A stretch of 64,000 bases of DNA from JAGVIE01 sp964520905 (lineage in GTDB: Bacteria; Bacteroidota; Ignavibacteria; UBA10030; SZUA-254), in assembly GCA_964520905.1 (NCBI GenBank), contig CAZFQL010000008.1:1-64000 (forward strand), given 5' to 3'. Both the position numbers and the translations under genes were made by a program. Below are positions 52,212 through 61,159 of this stretch, piece after piece (position 1 is the stretch's first letter; each line of letters begins with the position of its first letter). The notes under the pieces were generated by a model, which worked only from the letters and a program-made list of their open reading frames with translations, had not been told where the DNA came from and searched no databases.

Positions 52212-55211
52212 TCACTCCGGTTTCAAAATAATTCCCTCATTCTTCTGCCCATTCATCTTAACAACGAGTGGACTTTTCAATCGAAGATGCCGAGCGAACG
52301 ATTTTTCTTCCACTATATTTTGTGCCAACAACCATTCCCAGTCCACGAATCCTTCTTCTATTCTAGAAGTAATAGTAAAATAACCAACCATGAACGAAGT
52401 TATATTCTGAAAAAAGTGTGAACCTTGCGATGGTGCAACATCAATGTCTTTAAATCCCGCTTCAATGATGGCGCGCGCACCGGCAATCTGTTCCCACTTC
52501 ACAGGGATACCAAGCCAAGAATCTAAACTTCCCCACCGTCCTAAACCAATCAAAAGGTACGGTCGCTGTTCGAAAACAAGTTTTTGATTAAATTGCCCGA
52601 TCTCCTTTGCCACTTCATTTGTCTTACTTCGATCAAATCGATTGATATCAACCATTACAACATCATAGATATCTTTAATTATGCCATGACCTAACACCTG
52701 ATGGCTGTGACAAATTAACTTTTTCGCATCAATCTCTTCGATCTCCAATTCCTCTGCTTCACGACTTAAAACAAGTGGACGAATTTGTAACAACCCAAAC
52801 TCTTTGGGCTTTGAAAGTGAATCCGACATATTCACTGCAAACTCCAGCTCGACGGGCGCACCCATTCCCCAATTTCCCATTTCAAGTAAAAGCTCGACTA
52901 TTTCCGGAAGTGGAAATATTTTATTCCGAAGTATCGGTGCAAATGTAACAACCCGTTTCCCATCCCGCGAGAGGCCATCGTGTATCGTGTCATTTTCAGA
53001 TGAATAGGTTGAGCCGACATAACTGAGAGTTCCATCGCGCTCAGCTTCATTCAGTTCATATTTCTTTAACAGTGTATAGCCCGGATCGGCGGTATCGTTT
53101 AATTTTGATTCGAGGTCCAGAGCAAAAAATTCGGTTTGACTGTTTCGAAGTGTTTCCTTGACAGAATAAAATTGTAAAAGATTATCGGGATACTTCGGGC
53201 AAAAACGGACGGTGATTCCGCCATCGACAATCATCTTTCCTAATCCAAGCGCAACCGATACAATTCCATCCTGCGATTTTTGGGGTGCGATTGGATAGAA
53301 ATTATAAGACTTTGCAACTCCAGAGAAATCCGGATAAAACTTTGAATCATGTGGGTCCCCAACCATCTTCTGAACGATAACCGCCATCTTTTCTTCTTCA
53401 AGCCGATACGATGTTACTTTTATATAATCTTTTGCACTCTGATAAAAAGTTGAAGCATATACTCGCTTTATACTGTTTATCAAGTCCATACGTCGAGTAA
53501 CCGGATTACTATGATTGTTCGGTATCATATAAGTTTTATAAACGCCTGCGAATGGGTGGAACTGGGAATCTTCCAAAAGTGAAGAAGATCGAACAGCGAG
53601 CGGTTCCTGAACAATATCTAAGAAATCATTTAATTGCCGACTAATTTTCCGAGGAAATTTTTTTGCTTCTAAAAAACGATGTGTGATTTCTGTATCGTCC
53701 GTGCAGCGTAATGCAAACTCACGCAAATTGTTTTCGTCAAGGAACTGATCAAATACGTCTGTTCCAAGAATGACCGCAGGAGGAACCGTAATTTGAATAT
53801 CCTCGAATCGATCACGTATATCAAAATTGCTTAATAAAGTATTAACAAATCCCAATCCGCGGGCTTTTCCACCAAGCGATCCGCTGCCGATCCGAGCAAA
53901 ACTGCTCGACGGATCGAAAGTTGTTTTATCGAAATCTGTTATTTGCCCCAATTGCCGCAATCGACGATACGTTTGGAATGATATGATCAGATCCTGTCGC
54001 ATACCGGCAATAGATGGAAAATCTGAAACCTTACGTGGTCGATGTTTATATGCAAGCCAGAATTCAGTTCTCGCTTTAAGCCAGTTTGAAAAATGATTCC
54101 TTTCAGCATGGTAGCGTAGACTCTCATCTGGAACAAAATTCAATTGTTCTTCGAGTGATTTCAAATCAGTTGCCCGGCTAACCTCTGTTCCGTCAGGCAT
54201 ACGGAAAATGAAATCTCCAAAGCTAAAGTAGCGATTCATGAACAGCCGCAGATCGTTCAGTAAAGTTGGAGAATCTTTGAGCAGAAAAGATACACCGATT
54301 GTGTGAACTTCGATCTCTTTATCGGGTGCATTCGATTGCAGCAAAATTGGTATATCCGCGCGGCGCGACTTCACATTTTTTGCAAACTCGATCCCAGCTT
54401 CCGGATCATCACTGCCATTACGGTAAAAATCGATGTCCGATATAATTCCGAGAATATTTTCCTCATACTTCTGAAAATATTCCCATGCTTCTTCGTATGT
54501 TGTGCATAGAAGAATTTTGGGCCTCGCCCTCATTCGAAGATACCGATCCGATGGATTGATACCTTCTGCAATTAATCGCTGAGATTGAATGAGAATTTCC
54601 GTATAGATGATTGGTAGAAAAGCAGAGTAATATTTGACATTATCTTCGATAAGAATAATGGATTGGACGCCAGCGGTTTTAGTATCATGCTCAACATTCA
54701 TCCGATCTTCTATATATTTAATAATCGCAACAAGAATGCGGGAGTCTCCTTGCCATATAAAAATCCTGTCGAACACTGAAGTATCCTGCCTTAGCATTAA
54801 CTCTGATAGTTCCCGGTTATCATAGGTAAGAAGTACGACAGGAATATTCAATCCTGATTCTTTCACCTTCCTGGCAAATCGTATCGCATGGAAATCTTCG
54901 ATATGCAATGTGGTGATGATTAAATCAAACCGCCTTCCACCTGTAGCCAACTCGAGTGCCTCTTCTCCGCTGGAAACATGTGTAATCTCAGGTGAGTGGC
55001 TCAAATTAAGTCCTTCGTATTCTTTTCGAATCAGTTCATACAACCGTCCATCTTCTTCGATGATATAAGAATCGTAAAGACTGGAAACTAAAAGAATATC
55101 CCGGACGTTGAACCGCATTAGTTTTTGAAATCCCTGGAACCGTGTGCTATAGCCAGCGGTTTCCCATGGATATTCGGTACGTTTTGATGATGGTATAATA
55201 TGATCTGTCAT
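52212..55211 (-). CDS. Receiver-domain/PEP-pyruvate-binding (PPDK N-terminal-like) protein
   Basis: Product of 999 residues. An N-terminal half of receiver-like folds (about residues 35-330) includes FDLIITTLHIEDFHAIRFAR, SIILIEDNVKYYSAFLP and LGIISDIDFYRNG. From about 440 the nucleotide-binding domain of PEP synthase / pyruvate phosphate dikinase appears: RIGSGSLGGKARGLGFVNTL, EPLAVRSSSLLEDSQFHPFA and LEFAVNMSDS...GLLQIRPLVL. The phosphohistidine swivel and PEP-binding barrel of complete enzymes are absent. It may sense nucleotide and be a signalling protein of unknown output. It converges with the redox operon and lies upstream of no partner in the same transcript. Confidence 0.72.
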   Translation of the reverse strand: MTDHIIPSSKRTEYPWETAGYSTRFQGFQKLMRFNVRDILLVSSLYDSYIIEEDGRLYELIRKEYEGLNLSHSPEITHVSSGEEALELATGGRRFDLIITTLHIEDFHAIRFARKVKESGLNIPVVLLTYDNRELSELMLRQDTSVFDRIFIWQGDSRILVAIIKYIEDRMNVEHDTKTAGVQSIILIEDNVKYYSAFLPIIYTEILIQSQRLIAEGINPSDRYLRMRARPKILLCTTYEEAWEYFQKYEENILGIISDIDFYRNGSDDPEAGIEFAKNVKSRRADIPILLQSNAPDKEIEVHTIGVSFLLKDSPTLLNDLRLFMNRYFSFGDFIFRMPDGTEVSRATDLKSLEEQLNFVPDESLRYHAERNHFSNWLKARTEFWLAYKHRPRKVSDFPSIAGMRQDLIISFQTYRRLRQLGQITDFDKTTFDPSSSFARIGSGSLGGKARGLGFVNTLLSNFDIRDRFEDIQITVPPAVILGTDVFDQFLDENNLREFALRCTDDTEITHRFLEAKKFPRKISRQLNDFLDIVQEPLAVRSSSLLEDSQFHPFAGVYKTYMIPNNHSNPVTRRMDLINSIKRVYASTFYQSAKDYIKVTSYRLEEEKMAVIVQKMVGDPHDSKFYPDFSGVAKSYNFYPIAPQKSQDGIVSVALGLGKMIVDGGITVRFCPKYPDNLLQFYSVKETLRNSQTEFFALDLESKLNDTADPGYTLLKKYELNEAERDGTLSYVGSTYSSENDTIHDGLSRDGKRVVTFAPILRNKIFPLPEIVELLLEMGNWGMGAPVELEFAVNMSDSLSKPKEFGLLQIRPLVLSREAEELEIEEIDAKKLICHSHQVLGHGIIKDIYDVVMVDINRFDRSKTNEVAKEIGQFNQKLVFEQRPYLLIGLGRWGSLDSWLGIPVKWEQIAGARAIIEAGFKDIDVAPSQGSHFFQNITSFMVGYFTITSRIEEGFVDWEWLLAQNIVEEKSFARHLRLKSPLVVKMNGQKNEGIILKPE

Positions 55212-55239
55212 AATTAATGAAAATATTATTACATATATA

Positions 55240-55273
55240 ATAAAAAAATCGGAGGGTAAAAACCACTCCGATT
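55240..55273 (-). terminator. Rho-independent terminator of gdhA
   Basis: Minus strand AATCGGAG (55273-55266) pairs with CTCCGATT (55254-55247), extended by inner GG/CC, and is followed by a run of T (plus-strand AAAAAAA at 55242-55248). About 70 bases after the gdhA stop. Confidence 0.75.
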
Positions 55274-55343
55274 CAATAATCGTAAAGCATTCGTCTTTTT
55301 TTTCTACTTCATAGACGATAATGTCTTTATAATTGCCTCATTT

Positions 55344-56684
55344 TTATACTAATCCCTGGTCCAGCATCGCATTTGCTACCTTCATAAAGCCAGCTATATT
55401 CGCCCCATTGACATAATTCCCCGGACTTCCAAACCGTTCTGCAGTTTCAACACAAGTTTGGTGAATTTTCTTCATGATCTCGTGTAATCGCTGGTCAACT
55501 TCTTCCTTTGACCACTGTAGACGCATGCTGTTCTGGCTCATTTCCAAACCGGAAGTTGCAACACCGCCGGCATTCGATGCTTTACCGGGCGCATAAAGTA
55601 TTTTTGCTTCCTGAAATATTTTTACGCCTGGAATTGTTGTTGGCATATTCGCGCCCTCGCAAACACATATACAACCGTTCTTCACTAATTCTTTAGCGTC
55701 GTTTTCATCCAATTCATTTTGAGTCGCGCATGGCAATGCCACATCGGCTTTAACACTCCAAGGGCGTTTACCTGCTTGGAACGGAACCTTAAATTTATCG
55801 GCGTACATTTTAACTTCATCGCGGGCGCTTGAACGCATCTCGAGCATGAAATCTATCTTCTCTCCTTTGATTCCATCTTTATCGTGAACAAATCCATCCG
55901 GACCTGATAATGTTACAACCTTACCGCCGAGTTCTGTTACTTTGAGAGCAGCGCCCCAAGCTACATTTCCGAAGCCCGATATGGCAACTGTTTTTCCATC
56001 GAACGAAAGTTTTCTTGTCTTTAGCATTTCCTCTGCAAAATAAACAGCGCCAAATCCGGTAGCTTCCGGACGTATTAAAGAACCGCCCCAGTTCAATCCC
56101 TTCCCGGTCAGCACACCGCTGAATTCACGCGACAGCCGTTTATATTGTCCGAATAAAAATCCGATTTCGCGCCCGCCAACACCTATATCTCCAGCCGGAA
56201 CGTCTGTGTCCGGACCGATATGACGATACAATTCAGTCATGAAACTCTGGCAGAAACGCATCACTTCGGTATCGCTCTTTCCTTTCGGATCGAAATCGGA
56301 TCCACCCTTACCGCCGCCCATTGGTAACGAAGTTAAACTATTTTTAAAAACCTGTTCGAAAGCAAGAAATTTTAAAATGCTCAATGTAACAGATGGATGG
56401 AAACGCAAACCGCCTTTGTATGGACCGATGGCGCTATTCATCTGAACTCTGAATCCGCGATTGATATGGAATTCGCCACGATCATCCATCCACGGCACAC
56501 GGAAGATAATAATACGTTCCGGCTCAACCATCCGTTCTAATATTTTACCCGAACGGTACTCAGGGTGTTTTTGAAGAACAAGCTCGAGCGATTCGAACAC
56601 TTCTTCTACAGCCTGATGGAATTCAACTTCACCTGCATTTTTTGCTTTCACTTGTGTAATCAAATTTTTTACATACTCTGACAT
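55344..56684 (-). CDS. gdhA: Glutamate dehydrogenase
   Basis: Product of 446 residues, standard for the NADP-type hexameric enzyme. SLPMGGGKGGSDFDPKGKSD carries the catalytic Lys; DTDVPAGDIGVGGREIGFLF the catalytic Asp; VAISGFGNVAWGAALKVTEL the nucleotide loop; GGVATSGLEMSQN is C-terminal. It assimilates ammonia into glutamate. A -24/-12-type element (56779-56796) and repeated upstream elements precede it, and a clear terminator follows at 55240-55273, so it is a monocistronic unit. Confidence 0.97.
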   Translation of the reverse strand: MSEYVKNLITQVKAKNAGEVEFHQAVEEVFESLELVLQKHPEYRSGKILERMVEPERIIIFRVPWMDDRGEFHINRGFRVQMNSAIGPYKGGLRFHPSVTLSILKFLAFEQVFKNSLTSLPMGGGKGGSDFDPKGKSDTEVMRFCQSFMTELYRHIGPDTDVPAGDIGVGGREIGFLFGQYKRLSREFSGVLTGKGLNWGGSLIRPEATGFGAVYFAEEMLKTRKLSFDGKTVAISGFGNVAWGAALKVTELGGKVVTLSGPDGFVHDKDGIKGEKIDFMLEMRSSARDEVKMYADKFKVPFQAGKRPWSVKADVALPCATQNELDENDAKELVKNGCICVCEGANMPTTIPGVKIFQEAKILYAPGKASNAGGVATSGLEMSQNSMRLQWSKEEVDQRLHEIMKKIHQTCVETAERFGSPGNYVNGANIAGFMKVANAMLDQGLV

Positions 56685-56778
56685 GTTTTCCTCATATAAT
56701 CTATAATGATTAAAATGTTTTCCGCGGAAGTCCTGTCGTCAATTATTGGTTAGAACCTCCAAAATCTTTATAAAAAAA

Positions 56779-56796
56779 GTCAATTTTTATGCCAGA
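56779..56796 (-). promoter_or_regulatory. Putative sigma-54-type promoter of gdhA
   Basis: Minus-strand TCTGGCATAAAAATTGAC: CTGGCA -24 box, TTGA at the -12 position with exact spacing. It differs from the ald element in one of 18 bases and lies about 95 bases before the ATG. Confidence 0.5.
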
Positions 56797-56852
56797 TGAA
56801 AAACATTCCTTCTCTTTGGAAAAGGGTGATTTTATGTATCATATAAGTTAGA

Positions 56853-56901
56853 TATCTCACTATTGATAAACCAAGGGAAGCCGGATTTCACTAATGATAA
56901 A
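56853..56901. promoter_or_regulatory. Two upstream repeats of gdhA
   Basis: TCACTATTGATAAA (56857-56870, within TATC-N8-GATA) and TCACTAATGATAAA (56888-56901) are near-identical direct repeats starting 31 bases apart, about three helical turns. The first matches the ald element in position and sequence. Candidate enhancer sites. Confidence 0.45.
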
Positions 56902-56960
56902 CAATTTTCAGAGAAATTGTTATATTATAAAAAACAGATTTTTCTATTCAATCGTACAGG

Positions 56961-57575
56961 ATGAAACAGAAACTCACAACATACACTGAACCCGAACGTA
57001 CGTTGCTGGAAAATGCCCGCGAAGGCAACCACAAAGCATTCGCCGAGATCGTGCGCCGTTATGAAAATCTTGTCTACAGCTTTGCATTCAAAGTATGCCG
57101 GAACAAAGATAAGGCATCAGAGACTTTGCAAGATACATTCGTTAACGTTTACAGAAAACTTGATCAGTTTGACCACCGGTCCAAGTTCACTACATGGTTA
57201 TACAGTATTGTCACTAACAATTGTCTGATGAAAAACCGCCGGACAAAATTAGCGGAAGCATCAGTTTCCTTTAATGAAGTTCAATTACCTCACGACGACT
57301 TTGAAAATCATTCTCATCATGATAAATCTATTCACGAATGGAAAAGCACTCCCCTTGACCGCGTGATGAATTCCGAATTAAAAGATTTGCTGGATGGTTC
57401 GATCCAGAAACTGCCGATGGATCATCGTGTCGTTTTTGTTCTTCGGGATATCGAAGGCAGATCCGCGGAAGAAACTGCAAAGATTTTGAAACTCACAGTT
57501 CCGGCTGTTAAATCCCGGCTCCGCAGAGCGCGCGTGTTTCTTAGAGAACAACTCAACGAGTATATGGCATCATGA
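56961..57575 (+). CDS. ECF sigma-70 factor
   Basis: Product of 204 residues with sigma region 2 (YENLVYSFAFKVCRNKDKAS, DTFVNVYRKLDQF, FTTWLYSIVTNNCL) and region 4 (LPMDHRVVFVLRDIEGRSAE, EETAKILKLTVPAVKSRLRR). No region 1.1 or 3. It should direct RNA polymerase to an alternative promoter set under control of the overlapping anti-sigma gene. The stop overlaps the next ATG by four bases. Confidence 0.93.
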   Translation: MKQKLTTYTEPERTLLENAREGNHKAFAEIVRRYENLVYSFAFKVCRNKDKASETLQDTFVNVYRKLDQFDHRSKFTTWLYSIVTNNCLMKNRRTKLAEASVSFNEVQLPHDDFENHSHHDKSIHEWKSTPLDRVMNSELKDLLDGSIQKLPMDHRVVFVLRDIEGRSAEETAKILKLTVPAVKSRLRRARVFLREQLNEYMAS

Positions 57576-57805
57576 AAAAGAAACATATAAACTGCAAAGA
57601 CATTTTCAATCGTATCTGCGATACCCTTGACCAAACCCTTGATTCACCCACATGCCGAGACCTTAAACATCATCTTGATGACTGTCCCGACTGCTTAGCA
57701 TATTTAGACAGTATGAAAAAGACTATTGTCCTGTATCGTAAATATCCGAATCCAAAGATACCGGGTAAAGTTCACAAACAATTACTTAAAAAGTTAAAAC
57801 TATAA
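57572..57805 (+). CDS. Zinc-finger anti-sigma factor
   Basis: Product of 77 residues, very short. CRDLKHHLDDCPDCLAYL matches the His-x3-Cys-x2-Cys zinc anti-sigma (ZAS/zf-HC2) motif. No membrane helix is seen, so it is a soluble, minimal anti-sigma. It is coupled to the ECF sigma gene by an ATGA overlap, as is usual for such pairs. Confidence 0.85.
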   Translation: MKKKHINCKDIFNRICDTLDQTLDSPTCRDLKHHLDDCPDCLAYLDSMKKTIVLYRKYPNPKIPGKVHKQLLKKLKL

Positions 57806-57822
57806 AGCACAATCAAATAAAA

Positions 57823-58668
57823 ATGATTCATTGTTCCTTAATAATTTCCTTTTATAAAAGAATCGACTATCTTAAATTATTACTTGCTGCACTTGAAAAA
57901 CAAACATTCAAAGATTTTGAAGTAATTATTGCTGACGATGGATCAGACATTGCCGTGGTTCAGGAAATCCAAAGAATATCAAGGAACACACCCTCCCCAG
58001 TAACACATGTTTGGCAGGAAAAGTTAGGTTTTCGTAAAAACAAAATTTTAAACACTGCTATTAAAACCTCAGTTTCTGATTACTTAATTTTTATTGATGG
58101 TGATTGTATTCCTCACACTGAATTTATTAAAGAACATATTAAATATCGAAAGAAAGGAATATGCTTAACTGGAAGAAGAGTAAATTTATCCAGAGCCATA
58201 ACTGAAAGGCTGACCCCTGAAAAAATAAGGGATGGTTATCTCGAAAATATTATTTTACGTTTGATTGCAGATAGCATTTTCGGAAATTCCTCCCATGCCG
58301 AAAAAGCATTTTATATTAAGACTAATTTTTTGAGAAATTTTATTAATAAGAAAAAGAGAGGATTGTTGGGCTGCAATTTCTCTATTCACAAGAAAGATAT
58401 CTTAGGAATTAATGGGTTTGACGAACGGTATGAAGCTCCTTCAATAGGAGAAGACAGTGATGTGCAGTATCGACTTGAGTTAACAGGTGTTGAGATTAAA
58501 TCGCTGAATAATATCGCCGTGCAATATCATTTATACCATGAACTTCAGCCGCGCTTACAGACAAATCTCGATCTTTTTGAACAAGTAAAATCTTCAAAAG
58601 AAGCTTTTACTCATTACGGGATTAAAGAGGATAAAGAAAAATGTATAAATTCAACCATTTTAATATAA
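57823..58668 (+). CDS. Family 2 glycosyltransferase
   Basis: Product of 281 residues with a GT-A fold: SLIISFYKRIDYLKLLLAAL, VIIADDGSD, LIFIDGDCIPH (D-x-D metal site) and GFDERYEAPSIGEDSDVQYR (ED acceptor region). It transfers a sugar from a nucleotide donor; the product is unknown. It is visibly more AT-rich than its neighbours and has no sugar-pathway neighbour, so it may have been acquired. It starts 18 bases after the anti-sigma gene, possibly a shared transcript. Confidence 0.85.
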   Translation: MIHCSLIISFYKRIDYLKLLLAALEKQTFKDFEVIIADDGSDIAVVQEIQRISRNTPSPVTHVWQEKLGFRKNKILNTAIKTSVSDYLIFIDGDCIPHTEFIKEHIKYRKKGICLTGRRVNLSRAITERLTPEKIRDGYLENIILRLIADSIFGNSSHAEKAFYIKTNFLRNFINKKKRGLLGCNFSIHKKDILGINGFDERYEAPSIGEDSDVQYRLELTGVEIKSLNNIAVQYHLYHELQPRLQTNLDLFEQVKSSKEAFTHYGIKEDKEKCINSTILI

Positions 58669-58763
58669 ACGACATGAAGGATGAAATCTTTTTTACTCTC
58701 CTTGCATCAGATAGATATAAAAACACTAAATATCTTTAATATTAATTGAGAGGAAAACAAATC

Positions 58764-58985
58764 ATGAAAAAGAACATGGGTTCGATCGATAAGTCTATCC
58801 GAATTATATTTGCGTTACTCTTCGGAATCCTGTACTTTACTGAAACAGTAACCGGTACAACGGGGTTTATTCTGCTGATCCTCGGCATCATTTTCTTGCT
58901 GACAAGCTTTGTCAGCTTTTGCCCGTTATACACACCGTTTAAGGGCTCAACGATCAAAGGAAGCAAAACAAAAGAAGCAAAATAA
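58764..58985 (+). CDS. DUF2892 inner-membrane protein
   Basis: The ATG at 58764 is chosen over the TTG at 58746; GAGAGG lies upstream. Product of 73 residues: NMGSIDKSIRIIFALLFGIL, then a second helix (TTGFILLILGIIFLLTSFVS) and CPLYTPFKGSTI. This is the DUF2892 (YgaP C-terminal-like) two-helix protein. The function is unknown. The OsmC gene follows 23 bases later and is probably co-transcribed. Confidence 0.85.
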   Translation: MKKNMGSIDKSIRIIFALLFGILYFTETVTGTTGFILLILGIIFLLTSFVSFCPLYTPFKGSTIKGSKTKEAK

Positions 58986-59008
58986 TTTATTTTAAGGAAG
59001 TAAAGAAT

Positions 59009-59449
59009 ATGGCAACAAAAGAAGCAATCATCAAGCAAGTACAGGGAATAACATTAGTAGCAAAATCGGAAACCAACCATTGGATAGTTATGGATGGAAG
59101 CGATAAATTCGGCGGCAGTTTGGCTGGCTCAAGCCCGAAGGAACTTCTAATGTTCGCTCTTGGCGGCTGTACAGCTATGGACGTTATACCGATCCTCGCA
59201 AAACGAAAAGCGCCGGTCGAAAACCTGGAAGTAAAAATTAGCGGTAACGTACGTGATGAACACCCGCAAATATTCACCGATCTTCATGTGGAATATGTTC
59301 TTTATGGCGACGGAATAAATCCCGAAGATGTTGAACGTGCAATTGAGCTTTCAACAACAAAATATTGTTCGGTTAGTGCCATGCTGAGACCCGGCGTTCC
59401 GATAACACATTCATATCGGATCGAACCGGCATCAAGTATGAAAAAATAA
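59009..59449 (+). CDS. OsmC/Ohr-family peroxiredoxin-like protein
   Basis: Product of 146 residues. SSPKELLMFALGGCTAMDVI and LSTTKYCSVSAMLRPGVPIT contain the two active cysteines of the family (Cys54 and about Cys118). The protein reduces organic or fatty peroxides with a dihydrolipoamide- or thiol-based donor. It probably belongs to a stress unit with the upstream DUF2892 gene; GTG of the next regulator begins 25 bases later. Confidence 0.92.
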   Translation: MATKEAIIKQVQGITLVAKSETNHWIVMDGSDKFGGSLAGSSPKELLMFALGGCTAMDVIPILAKRKAPVENLEVKISGNVRDEHPQIFTDLHVEYVLYGDGINPEDVERAIELSTTKYCSVSAMLRPGVPITHSYRIEPASSMKK

Positions 59450-59473
59450 ATTTACACGCATACCGGTATTATT

Positions 59474-60838
59474 GTGAACACAACCAGCATCCTTATAGTT
59501 GATGATGAACAGTCCCAGAGGATTATACTCTCCGGCTATCTAAGGAAAAAAAAATATTCAATCTTCGAAGCGGCATCTGCCGATGCAGCTTTAAAATATA
59601 TTAAAGATCGATCAATCGATATTGTCTTAACCGATTTTAAGATGCCCGAGAAATCGGGTTACGAGCTACTGAAAGAAATCAGGGCGCTATCTCCGGAAAC
59701 ATCTATCGTAATGATGACCGCTTTCGGCACGATAGAAGATGCCGTGAAAGCAATGCGCGACGGCGCATATGATTACCTTACTAAACCAATCGACCTGGAA
59801 GAATTAGATTTACTCATCAATCGCATTGTTGAGCGACATCGCCTGCTTTCAGAAAATCGCTTGTTGAAAGAACAACTTACCGAACGATTTTCTTTCTCCG
59901 CAATCATTTCACAATCGCCGGAAATGGAAAGAGTTCTGAATACTACCGGACGTGTCGCGAACAGTAAAGCTTCTATACTCATCCGTGGTGAAAGCGGAAC
60001 CGGCAAAGAACTCATCGCAAAGGCGATCCATTATAACAGCCCACGAAAAGAAAAACCATTTATTGCCGTCAACTGTGCCGCTCTGAACGAAAATCTTTTC
60101 GAGAGTGAGCTTTTCGGTCATGAAAAAGGCGCGTTCACCGGTGCAGATAAACAACGTCGTGGGCGATTCGAAATGGCTGATGGTGGAACACTTTTCCTCG
60201 ATGAAATTGGTGATATTCCTTTGGCAACACAAGTTAAGCTATTGCGAGTGCTGCAAGAACAGCAATTCGAGCGTGTTGGTGGAACTGAAACGCTTAAAAT
60301 TGATGTAAGAATAATAGCTGCTACAAATAGAAATCTTGAGGACCTGATTAAAGAAAATACATTCCGTGAAGATTTATTTTATAGATTGAATGTTGTAACA
60401 ATCGAAATTCCCCCTATCAGAAATCGCAGAGATGATATACCTCCCCTTCTGGAGTATTTCTTAAAACGTTTCGCCATAGATCATAAACGAACGAGTTTAT
60501 CTTTTTCAAAAGAAGCATGGGATTTGCTTTTGCGCTACGACTATCCCGGCAACATTCGTGAATTGGAAAACATAGTCCAGCGGGCAGTCATTCTCTCTCG
60601 ACAAGATTTAATAACCACCGATGAATTGCCTCAGATTGTAAAAGATTTTAAAAAGGAAACTGAATTGCCAAAACTCGAAACATTGTCCTCTCTTCCTGCC
60701 CAAGTTGAGAAACTTGAAAAAGAGCAAATCTTCGAAGCACTTCGGATAACTAACGGCAACCAATCAAAAGCAGCCGAAATGTTGGATATCTCCGAGCGCA
60801 ACCTCCGATATAGATTAAAGAAATGGGGAGTAAAATAA
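59474..60838 (+). CDS. NtrC-family sigma-54-dependent response regulator
   Basis: Starts at a GTG; 454 residues. A receiver domain (SILIVDDEQSQR, phospho-acceptor Asp in IVLTDFKMPEKSG at about 54, AYDYLTKPIDL) is followed by the AAA+ domain: Walker A IRGESGTGKELIAKAIH, GAFTGA (about 219) needed for sigma-54 contact, Walker B GTLFLDEIGDIPL, and a Fis-type helix-turn-helix (NQSKAAEMLDISERNLRYRL). It should activate sigma-54 promoters on phosphorylation. The likely partner kinase is at 61160. Such elements occur upstream of ald, gdhA and the NuoE-like operon. Confidence 0.95.
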   Translation: MNTTSILIVDDEQSQRIILSGYLRKKKYSIFEAASADAALKYIKDRSIDIVLTDFKMPEKSGYELLKEIRALSPETSIVMMTAFGTIEDAVKAMRDGAYDYLTKPIDLEELDLLINRIVERHRLLSENRLLKEQLTERFSFSAIISQSPEMERVLNTTGRVANSKASILIRGESGTGKELIAKAIHYNSPRKEKPFIAVNCAALNENLFESELFGHEKGAFTGADKQRRGRFEMADGGTLFLDEIGDIPLATQVKLLRVLQEQQFERVGGTETLKIDVRIIAATNRNLEDLIKENTFREDLFYRLNVVTIEIPPIRNRRDDIPPLLEYFLKRFAIDHKRTSLSFSKEAWDLLLRYDYPGNIRELENIVQRAVILSRQDLITTDELPQIVKDFKKETELPKLETLSSLPAQVEKLEKEQIFEALRITNGNQSKAAEMLDISERNLRYRLKKWGVK

Positions 60839-61159
60839 CCTGACTGTATCACTTACTCCCGAATTGAGACATATTTTTCATTAGACCATTATTTAGTTTC
60901 CCCGCCGATTATCTTCACTAATTCGATAGATGTAGTGCAGTTTAAATCGGCTAACTCTCTCAAGAGCGATCCTCCCAAACGTTTTAGGTCATCTTCGACT
61001 TGAACATCGTACTGCTCAAACAATAGAATAGCTATACTCACGGCAAGCCCTGCACGTTTCTGTCTAATTATTATTATCCAATAATATGAATTACTTTTCT
61101 CCTTTGTTTATCTCTAAAATAATTGTTACTTTTTGAATAATAAATTTCAATAAAATCAT
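60839..61159. other. Intergenic region with a possible PqqD-like fragment
   Basis: On the minus strand an open frame from about 61111 to 60889 encodes ILLFEQYDVQVEDDLKRLG then LLRELADLN, resembling the C-terminal half of PqqD-type proteins. It has no ATG or TTG start (only a GTG mid-way), so it may be a relic. The plus-strand part near 61100-61159 is AT-rich and probably carries the kinase promoter. Confidence 0.3.
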
